Source: Desulfobacterales bacterium | GTDB lineage: Bacteria > Desulfobacterota > Desulfobacteria > Desulfobacterales > Desulfobacteraceae | Length of the DNA: 10,796 nucleotides | Direction: 5' to 3' | NCBI GenBank assembly: GCA_022361315.1 | Contig: JAKSBB010000556.1 | Span: forward strand, 1-10,796 | Shown: piece after piece, positions 1-5,880 of the stretch | Position numbering within the stretch: position 1 is the stretch's first letter | How the letters are laid out: each line of letters begins with the position of its first letter | The notes under the pieces: generated by a model | Databases searched by the model: none | The model's input: the letters and a program-made list of their open reading frames with translations, nothing else | Told to the model about the DNA's origin: nothing | Position numbers and translations under genes: made by a program

Positions 1-1154
1 CCCGGGGGATGCAGTCCGATACTGGAGACAAAGGCATGGAGGATCAACTGGAGCATGGGGTCTTTTTTCACGTAGGTACGGAAGAGTTCGGTGGCTGCGG
101 TCACCTGATTCCGGGCATCCCGGTAGCTACGCTTGGAAATCATGGCGTCATAGCTGTCCATCAACTTACAGATCCTCACATAGGCCGGGATATCTCCCAC
201 CTGCTTGTCTCGGGGATAACAATTTGCCTCCCCCTCATACATGGGACCATGATGATATCTGACAATGCTGGTGAGCACTGAATTGGCCAGCTGATTTTTG
301 TCAAGAATCTGTGAGCCGAACTCGTAAGAGTGACGCCGGATCATCGAGAGTTCATCCCGGCTCAGTTTCGATGTCTTGTTCAGCAGGTCTTCCGGGACAA
401 GTGCCTTGCCCATGTCAAAGATGAAAAATCCCAAAGCCATCTCCGCCATGTCGTCCGGGTAGTAATAGGAAAACTTCGGCGGAGTGTCAGGATTTTCACC
501 GGCTGTCTCTGCCCACAATGTATTCTCAATACTCCGGGAAAACGCCCGGTTGAAGCGATGAAGAACAGCAGTGCCCATGGCGCAGACATTGACCGCATGG
601 CTGTAAAGATAGTCATCGTAAAAGAACAATTCCCTACCCATATAGGAAAACGGATTATCCGCCCCCAGTGAAAAAGCCGTCAGTTTCCTGACCTGGTCGG
701 CCACGTCTCCGGCATCAAACTCACCGTTGGTCTCCCGGACCTGGGTCAAGGCCTTTTTCAGACAGTCCTTTGCCTGGCCGTACTTGAGAAGGGCTTCATT
801 GCGGATATCCTGGATTTCCATGAGGCGGCGGGTAATATCCGTCTCTGCCGAAGCAGAATCCGGCTCCGGATGGCCGGCTTCGGGGCCCGCACCCTTCATT
901 GGCGCCCTGCCGGCCTCTCCATCCGACGGGATCCGGTTACCGCCTTGATCAAAGAGTCCCCCGCCTGCGGCAATGGGCACGGATCTCAATCCGTTCCGCT
1001 TGATGATCTCAAGGGGCTTCACCTGATCGACCACCACATCCCCGGCCAGGAGCAATGTCCCGTCCCGATCGTACACATCCACCCCGGTCTGGACGGATCC
1101 GCCATCCCGGACGATTTCGATCAGATGACCTATGGAGAAGGTTGCATCGATCAT
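1..1154 (-). CDS. Degenerate HD-GYP domain regulator (C-terminus cut by window edge)
   Basis: About 384 residues are visible; the end lies beyond base 1. Residues 1-60 form a small basic/hydrophobic domain, followed by a Gly/Pro/Glu-rich linker (about 65-105) and a helical region. An HD-GYP-like domain runs from about residue 180 to the edge. HD-GYP proteins normally hydrolyse cyclic di-GMP using metal-binding His/Asp residues. Seen here: H186 (YSHAV), H275 (RRHSYEFG), H301-H302 and D333/D336 (DSYDAM). The HD signature reads F246-D247 in FDMGK, so its histidine is missing, and the GYP triplet reads C312-Y313-P314. Catalysis may therefore be altered or lost, leaving a binding or scaffold role; that is inference. 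The ATG at 1154 is preferred because AAGGA (1165-1161) lies 6 nt upstream. The ATG at 1160 overlaps the rsmA stop as ATGA but would sit directly against that ribosome site. Either way the gene is likely co-translated with rsmA. Confidence 0.85.
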   Translation of the reverse strand, partial: MIDATFSIGHLIEIVRDGGSVQTGVDVYDRDGTLLLAGDVVVDQVKPLEIIKRNGLRSVPIAAGGGLFDQGGNRIPSDGEAGRAPMKGAGPEAGHPEPDSASAETDITRRLMEIQDIRNEALLKYGQAKDCLKKALTQVRETNGEFDAGDVADQVRKLTAFSLGADNPFSYMGRELFFYDDYLYSHAVNVCAMGTAVLHRFNRAFSRSIENTLWAETAGENPDTPPKFSYYYPDDMAEMALGFFIFDMGKALVPEDLLNKTSKLSRDELSMIRRHSYEFGSQILDKNQLANSVLTSIVRYHHGPMYEGEANCYPRDKQVGDIPAYVRICKLMDSYDAMISKRSYRDARNQVTAATELFRTYVKKDPMLQLILHAFVSSIGLHPP

Positions 1155-1156
1155 GG

Positions 1157-2002
1157 TCATTCCTTCAGTATTCGCCAGGCAGCTTCGCCCAGAGCGGTAA
1201 ATTCTTTTATGGAAAGGGTTTCCGCCCGTCGAACCGGATCAATCCCGGCAGCTTCCAGGATCTCGCCCGCCACGGGTTTCTTCAGCCCCAACTCTCCCCC
1301 GGACATGGCATTTTTCAATGTTTTTCTCCGCTTTGAAAAGGCCGCTTTAATCACCGCAAAAAGCAGATCTTCCTCTTCGGGACCAAGCCCCTGGTCATCA
1401 AAAAAATCAAACCTGAGGACGGTGGAATCTACATCCGGTCTGGGGAAAAAACTATTTGGGCGAATCTCGGCAAGATGACTGATGCGTGCGGCGTATTGCA
1501 CCACAGCCGACAGCCGGGAAAAGTCCCTGCCCCCGGGGGCCGCCATGAGACGCACCGCAAGCTCCTTCTGAAACATAAGAAAAGCGGCATCCACCACGGA
1601 GCGGGTTTTCACCAGCTGAAAAAGAATCTGGGAAGAGATGTTATAAGGTAAATTACCCATCACCGTCAGGCGGTTCTCTCCGGCAATTTCCGCGATATCG
1701 GTTTTCAGAATATTTGCATTGATAATGGAGACATTTTCCACACCGGCTTCGGCAAGTTCAGCCTCCAGATAAGGAATCAGGCGCCGGTCTTTTTCCACGG
1801 CCACCACCCTGGCGGCAGACTTTGCCAACGGTACGGTCAGTGCACCTAAGCCGGGTCCGATCTCCAGAACAAACGTCTCCCGGTTGATACCGGTCCGGTC
1901 AACAATCATCTGGGCCGTGGCCGGGTTGGACAAAAAATTCTGACCCAATTCCTTGCCCGCATACAGGTTTCCTCTTTTCAACAACTCACCGGGGTGTGTC
2001 AT
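1157..2002 (-). CDS. rsmA: 16S rRNA (adenine(1518)-N(6)/adenine(1519)-N(6))-dimethyltransferase RsmA (KsgA)
   Basis: RsmA dimethylates two adjacent adenines in the 3'-terminal hairpin of 16S rRNA, using S-adenosylmethionine, late in assembly of the small ribosomal subunit in the cytoplasm. The protein is 281 residues, normal for the family. Visible motifs are GQNFL (20-24), the SAM-binding loop EIGPGLG (47-53), an acidic residue after beta-2 (VEKD, 69-72), the catalytic NLPY (117-120), and the C-terminal PRPDVDS and FSKRRKTL stretches. The residue usually Asp after the third strand appears as Asn (NANIL, N97), a small deviation. The reading frame extends upstream to a GTG at 2059, but the ATG at 2002 has AGGA 8 nt before it and puts GQNFL at the usual distance from the N-terminus. 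It is the first gene of a leftward operon; its TGA overlaps an ATG of the following HD-GYP gene. Confidence 0.96.
   Translation of the reverse strand: MTHPGELLKRGNLYAGKELGQNFLSNPATAQMIVDRTGINRETFVLEIGPGLGALTVPLAKSAARVVAVEKDRRLIPYLEAELAEAGVENVSIINANILKTDIAEIAGENRLTVMGNLPYNISSQILFQLVKTRSVVDAAFLMFQKELAVRLMAAPGGRDFSRLSAVVQYAARISHLAEIRPNSFFPRPDVDSTVLRFDFFDDQGLGPEEEDLLFAVIKAAFSKRRKTLKNAMSGGELGLKKPVAGEILEAAGIDPVRRAETLSIKEFTALGEAAWRILKE
1161..1165 (-). promoter_or_regulatory. Ribosome binding site deciding the HD-GYP start
   Basis: AAGGA on the minus strand lies inside the last codons of rsmA. It is 6 nt from the ATG at 1154 but touches the ATG at 1160, so 1154 is the better start. Confidence 0.6.
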
Positions 2003-2010
2003 ATCCACTT

Positions 2011-2014
2011 TCCT
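2011..2014 (-). promoter_or_regulatory. Ribosome binding site of rsmA
   Basis: AGGA within an AAAGGAAA stretch on the minus strand lies 8 nt upstream of the ATG at 2002. The alternative GTG at 2059 has no comparable site, so the shorter product is favoured. Confidence 0.6.
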
Positions 2015-2136
2015 TTCTTCTTTTAGCTCATCTGGATTTAACTTAATCTTTCTGCTCACCCCGGCACTGGGGAGAAATACAACAGCGTTTCCGCATCATA
2101 CCACAGGGAAACGAAAAGGTGCAGAAAAATTGATCA

Positions 2137-2142
2137 ATTATA
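2137..2142 (-). promoter_or_regulatory. Possible -10 box for the rsmA operon
   Basis: A perfect TATAAT on the minus strand next to the palindrome TTGATCAA. No good -35 box lies 16-18 bp upstream (best is CTGTTT-like). Transcription from here would give a leader of roughly 130 nt before rsmA. Confidence 0.35.
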
Positions 2143-2241
2143 TGCAGCCCGTATCGAAAAACAGAAGAGAGCGTACCAATGGATCGGGAACCCAGAATCA
2201 GTTCTCCACCCGTCTCTTTACTTTACTATTTCATACAAATT

Positions 2242-2284
2242 ACTACTTGACTTCTTTAGTATTCGGAAGTAATTTTTAAGTAGT
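2242..2284 (+). promoter_or_regulatory. Sigma70-type promoter inside nested inverted repeats
   Basis: TTGACT (2247-2252) and TAATTT (2270-2275) are separated by 17 bp, close to the sigma70 consensus. ACTACTT (2242-2248) and AAGTAGT (2278-2284) form a perfect 7-bp inverted repeat around the core promoter. Inside it, ACTTC (2250-2254) and GAAGT (2266-2270) form a second one. The arrangement suggests an operator covering the promoter. It would drive the small winged-helix gene and the M16C peptidase with a leader of about 140 nt. Confidence 0.55.
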
Positions 2285-2410
2285 TTTTCACTTGGGCAAA
2301 ACGCTTCACCCCCCAAATTTGAAACGGCCCCACGTCCTGCATTTTTACAGCATGGCTTTCTTATTCCACCATTGACACAGCCGGGACGTAAGCCTTACCT
2401 TAACCCCCGT

Positions 2411-2416
2411 GAAGGA
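2411..2416 (+). promoter_or_regulatory. Ribosome binding site of the small winged-helix gene
   Basis: AAGGAG lies 10 nt before the ATG at 2427. A GTG at 2409 in the same frame overlaps this site and cannot use it, so the ATG is preferred. Confidence 0.6.
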
Positions 2417-2426
2417 GATATGCACA

Positions 2427-2786
2427 ATGGAACAACCCGATTTTGGCACCAACTGGGAAAGCTTTATCAAAATGCTCTTGCAGCGTCTGGATATCCCCAC
2501 CAAGGAAGATATCGGCAACCTCCATGCAAGACTCGACAAACTCGAACAGCTGATCTACCAAAAAAACCCGGCCGGAAAGCAGGACGGCAAACCGAGAACC
2601 ACCAAGAAAAAGAGCGCATCCGCCATTGTACTTGAAATCATCGGTAACCATCCCGAAGGCACCAATTTCAAAACCATCAAGGCTGCCACGGGTTTCGATG
2701 ATAAAAAACTGAGAAATATCATCTTCAGACTGGACAAGATAAAAAAGATACAGCGGGTCAGCCGGGGAATATACAAAACCCTATAG
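2427..2786 (+). CDS. Small protein with coiled-coil N-terminus and winged-helix-like C-terminus
   Basis: 119 residues, function not recognised. Residues 1-50 contain an amphipathic helix with the segment LDIPTKEDIGNLHARLDKLE. This resembles the 'PT-x-E/D-D-x-x-L' helix of phasin-like and PhaR/PhaI-type proteins, which oligomerise by coiled coil. A Lys/Pro-rich linker (about 50-65) follows. The C-terminal 55 residues look like a compact winged helix: an IVLEII helix, NHPEGTNFKTIKAATGF, a recognition-like helix DDKKLRNIIFRLDKI, then a basic wing ending SRGIYKTL. The protein is strongly basic in its second half, consistent with DNA binding. It is followed after 31 nt by the M16C peptidase and probably shares the promoter at 2247-2275. 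It may be an oligomeric DNA-binding regulator or nucleoid-associated factor; that is inference from the predicted architecture only. Confidence 0.8.
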   Translation: MEQPDFGTNWESFIKMLLQRLDIPTKEDIGNLHARLDKLEQLIYQKNPAGKQDGKPRTTKKKSASAIVLEIIGNHPEGTNFKTIKAATGFDDKKLRNIIFRLDKIKKIQRVSRGIYKTL

Positions 2787-2817
2787 CAGCCAGAAAGACA
2801 ACCAGGACAATATACTT

Positions 2818-5802
2818 ATGGAAACAAACGCATTCACACCCGGCCAGATTATTCACGGATACCGGGTCAAACAGGTATCACACCTGCCCAGCATCAACGC
2901 AGATCTCATTGAATTGACCCACCAGGTGACCCGGGCCACCCATATCCACATTACCAATACGGATAAAGAAAATACCTTCGGTGTCTTTTTCAGAACCGTG
3001 CCTACGGATTCCACCGGTGTGGCCCACATTCTGGAACACACCGTGCTCTGCGGATCGGAGAAATTCGGTGTCAGAGACCCGTTTTTTTCAATGATCAAGC
3101 GAAGCCTGTCCACGTTCATGAATGCGTTTACGGCATCCGACTGGACCATGTATCCCTTTTCCACCCAGAACAGAAAAGACTACTACAACCTGATGGATGT
3201 CTACCTGGATGCGGCGTTTTTCCCCAATATCGACGCGCTGAGCTTCAAACAGGAAGGGCACCGCATGGAACTTGCGGACGCGGATGACGGCAACCCCGAA
3301 CTCGAATACAAAGGGGTGGTCTACAATGAGATGAAAGGTGCCATGTCCTCCCCCAACCAGGTATTGTCCAGAGCCTTGCTCAACGGACTCTATCCGGACA
3401 CCACCTATGCCAACAACTCAGGGGGCGAGCCCAGGGATATCCCCAACCTGACCCACGAGGAGTTACGGGACTTCCACGCCAAATATTACCACCCCTCCAA
3501 CGCCTTTTTCTATACCTACGGCAACCTGCCCCTGGAGGAGACCCTGTCCTACATCCAGGACAAGGTGCTGTCCCGGTTTGACTACCTGGAGATGGATACC
3601 CAGGTGCCGTCCCAGCCCAGATGGGATGCCCCCCGGAGCCTGACCAAGCCATACGCTTATGCGGATCCGGAGGATATGTCCAAAAAATACCAGGCCTGCC
3701 TGGCCTGGCTGACTTCGGATATCCGCTCCGGGTTCGACGTACTCTGTCTCACCATCCTTGAACAGATTATGCTGGGCAACTCTGCGTCCCCACTGCGCAA
3801 AGCACTGATCGACAGCAATCTGGGATCAGCCCTGTCAGACGGTTCCGGGTTTGACGGAGACAACCGGGATACCATGTTTGTCTGCGGGCTCAAGGATGTA
3901 ACAAAGGAGGCCGCTCCCCAGGTGGAAGACATTATCTTTTCCACCATAAGGTCCCTTGCAGAAGACGGCATAGACCGCCATCTCATTGACTCGGCCATAC
4001 ACCAGATTGAATTCTACCGTAAAGAAATCACCAACACCCCCTATCCGTTCGGCATCAAAATGCTTCTGTCCTTTGCCGGCGCCGTCATCCACGGGGGAGA
4101 TCCCGTGGCCTGCATCAACATTGATGACGACCTGGACCGGATTAAAGAAGAAATTGACAAAGGTCCTTTTCTGGAAGGAAAGTTGAAGGAGTACTTTCTG
4201 GACAATGCCCACCGGCTGATGTTCATCCTTGAACCGGATCCCGGCCTTGAAGAAAAAACCGTGGCCGAGACCCGTGCGGAACTGGCCGAAAAACTGGCCG
4301 CATTATCACGGGAGGATCTGGACCGGATACAGCAGGATGCCAAAGCCCTGGAAGCCCTTCAGGAAACAGAAGAAGACCTGTCCGTCCTCCCCACCCTGGA
4401 ACTGACGGATGTCCCCCCGGAAATCGAGATCATCCATCCGGATACCCTTGAGGGTGTTTCCCTGTCTGCAGCCTATGATAAAGCCACTTCAGGGATTCTT
4501 TACTTCACCTGCCCCATCGGTGCCGGCCTGATTCCGCCGGACAGCTTTGCCATGGCCCCCTTCTTCTGCAAGGCATTTACCAACAGCGGCACGGCAAAAC
4601 GGTCGTATGTGGAAATGGCGGAACGCATGGACCTGTACACCGGCGGCATCTCCATGTCCCCGTTTTCCGGGTCCTATTTCAGCAAAGAAGGCGGTTCCCA
4701 CTCTTTCCTGGCCCTCCAGGGAAAAGCGCTGGACCGGAACATCGATAACCTGTTCAACCTGATTGACGAGTATGTGAATGCATACGGATTCACCGATTAC
4801 GAACGCCTGAAGAGCCTGCTTCTCCAATACCAGGCCGCCATGGAATCCTCCATTGTGTCCACGGGCCACAGGTACGCCATATCCCTGTCTGCCCAGCATC
4901 TCTCAAAGGCATCCCATATCAATGAACTCTGGCACGGTATTGCCCAGTACAGACGATTAAGGGATTTGAGCGCCGGTGTCACGGATGAAGCCAAAGCAGA
5001 AGCAACCTTAGATGCACTGAGCAAGCAATTGTCAGGCATCGCCGCATCCCTGCTGAAAAAAGATAACTTCAAGCCCGCAGTCATCGGGTCAGCCCCGTCC
5101 CTGCTGCAGGCAGACGACAGAATCCGGCAGATCCACGACAACCTCACCAACGGCACGGAAAAAGCCTTTTACACCCCGGAAATTGACTGGGAAAACACCC
5201 GCCCCTACGACGGCTGGTACACCAACACCTCGGTTTCCTTTGTGGGACAGTCCTTTAAAACCGTCCGCATCACCCATGAAGACTCCCCGGGGCTTGCGGT
5301 GATTTCAAAACTGCTGCGCTCCCTGTTCCTCCACCGGGAAATCCGGGAAAAGGGCGGGGCCTACGGCGGATTTGCCATGTATAATACCGAAGAGGGCATC
5401 TTCTCCTTCGGATCATACAGGGATCCCCATATCAAACGGACCCTGGATGTATACGCCGATGCCTGTGATTTCATCGTGGACGGAAAGTTTTCGGAAACCG
5501 ACGTCAAAGAGGCCATTCTCCAGGTCTGCTCGGACATTGACAAACCCGAGACCCCGGGGCCTGCCGCCATGAAGGCCTTTTACAGGGAAATCACCAAGCT
5601 GTCCGACGATATCCGCAAGGGATTTAAAGATGCCCTGCTTCGTCTGGACAAGGCCAAAATCCAGAAGATCGCAGCCACCTATTTTACCCGGGATGAAAGC
5701 GGAAAAGGCATTGCGGTTATCTCAAGCCGGCCGCTTCTGGAACAGGCCAACCAGGCCCTTGAGGCAGAAGGCAGGGCGCCCCTGGCACTGCACAAAATTT
5801 AA
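2818..5802 (+). CDS. Insulinase-family zinc metalloprotease, M16C (PreP/Cym1-like)
   Basis: The product is a 994-residue peptidase of the presequence-protease group, which degrades short unstructured peptides in a closed chamber made from two M16 halves. The inverted zinc motif HxxEH is HILEH at 70-74, and the distal zinc ligand is E171 in YNEMKGAMSS. The 97-residue spacing matches the PreP/M16C subgroup rather than classical pitrilysin. The N-terminal half covers about 1-430. A helical linker rich in Leu/Glu/Asp (about 470-530) leads into the M16C-associated and C-terminal half. The latter has R843-E-K-G-G-A-Y849, the conserved Arg/Tyr pair that contacts substrate in M16 enzymes. The length fits Cym1/PreP without a targeting peptide, and no signal sequence is visible, so a cytoplasmic location is likely. 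AGGA (2804-2807) lies 10 nt before the ATG. The transcript ends at the hairpin 5821-5854. Confidence 0.95.
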   Translation: METNAFTPGQIIHGYRVKQVSHLPSINADLIELTHQVTRATHIHITNTDKENTFGVFFRTVPTDSTGVAHILEHTVLCGSEKFGVRDPFFSMIKRSLSTFMNAFTASDWTMYPFSTQNRKDYYNLMDVYLDAAFFPNIDALSFKQEGHRMELADADDGNPELEYKGVVYNEMKGAMSSPNQVLSRALLNGLYPDTTYANNSGGEPRDIPNLTHEELRDFHAKYYHPSNAFFYTYGNLPLEETLSYIQDKVLSRFDYLEMDTQVPSQPRWDAPRSLTKPYAYADPEDMSKKYQACLAWLTSDIRSGFDVLCLTILEQIMLGNSASPLRKALIDSNLGSALSDGSGFDGDNRDTMFVCGLKDVTKEAAPQVEDIIFSTIRSLAEDGIDRHLIDSAIHQIEFYRKEITNTPYPFGIKMLLSFAGAVIHGGDPVACINIDDDLDRIKEEIDKGPFLEGKLKEYFLDNAHRLMFILEPDPGLEEKTVAETRAELAEKLAALSREDLDRIQQDAKALEALQETEEDLSVLPTLELTDVPPEIEIIHPDTLEGVSLSAAYDKATSGILYFTCPIGAGLIPPDSFAMAPFFCKAFTNSGTAKRSYVEMAERMDLYTGGISMSPFSGSYFSKEGGSHSFLALQGKALDRNIDNLFNLIDEYVNAYGFTDYERLKSLLLQYQAAMESSIVSTGHRYAISLSAQHLSKASHINELWHGIAQYRRLRDLSAGVTDEAKAEATLDALSKQLSGIAASLLKKDNFKPAVIGSAPSLLQADDRIRQIHDNLTNGTEKAFYTPEIDWENTRPYDGWYTNTSVSFVGQSFKTVRITHEDSPGLAVISKLLRSLFLHREIREKGGAYGGFAMYNTEEGIFSFGSYRDPHIKRTLDVYADACDFIVDGKFSETDVKEAILQVCSDIDKPETPGPAAMKAFYREITKLSDDIRKGFKDALLRLDKAKIQKIAATYFTRDESGKGIAVISSRPLLEQANQALEAEGRAPLALHKI

Positions 5803-5820
5803 TTTCACCTTAATAACCAA

Positions 5821-5854
5821 AACACCGGCAGGACATTTTCATCCTGCCGGTGTT
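5821..5854. terminator. Bidirectional hairpin between convergent genes
   Basis: A perfect 13-bp stem, AACACCGGCAGGA (5821-5833) with TCCTGCCGGTGTT (5842-5854), and an 8-nt loop. It lies 18 bp after the peptidase stop and 26 bp from the CoA-ligase stop on the other strand. The T-runs are short on both sides (CGTTTG on plus, TTGGTT on minus). It is probably a terminator for both operons but not a textbook one. Confidence 0.75.
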
Positions 5855-5880
5855 CGTTTGCAAAAATCTCTTCTCTGAAT

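Larger units (their letters stand above)
2003..2426. other. Divergent intergenic region between rsmA and the small winged-helix gene
   Basis: These 424 bases carry no convincing gene; the open frames crossing them lack ribosome sites and recognisable product. The region holds a minus-strand TATAAT for rsmA, a plus-strand promoter embedded in inverted repeats (2242-2284), an isolated TTGACA (2372-2377) without a good -10 partner, an 11-bp palindrome GTAAGCCTTAC (2388-2398) and the ribosome site at 2411. A CCCC/GGGG mini-hairpin near 2058-2071 would lie in the rsmA leader. Confidence 0.6.

Noticed and set aside
870..1478. Plus-strand open frame of about 200 codons across the HD-GYP/rsmA junction
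   Set aside because: It lies antisense to rsmA with all RsmA motifs on the other strand, and has no ribosome site and a low-complexity Ser/Arg/Pro composition.
2003..2059. N-terminal extension of RsmA from a GTG at 2059
   Set aside because: It adds 19 charged residues not typical of the family and lacks a ribosome site, while the ATG at 2002 has AGGA at good spacing.
2372..2400. Promoter from TTGACA at 2372-2377
   Set aside because: The hexamer at 17 bp spacing (TTACCT) matches the -10 consensus poorly; the promoter at 2247-2275 is much better.
2409..2426. GTG start six codons upstream of the winged-helix gene
   Set aside because: It overlaps the AAGGAG ribosome site that serves the ATG at 2427.
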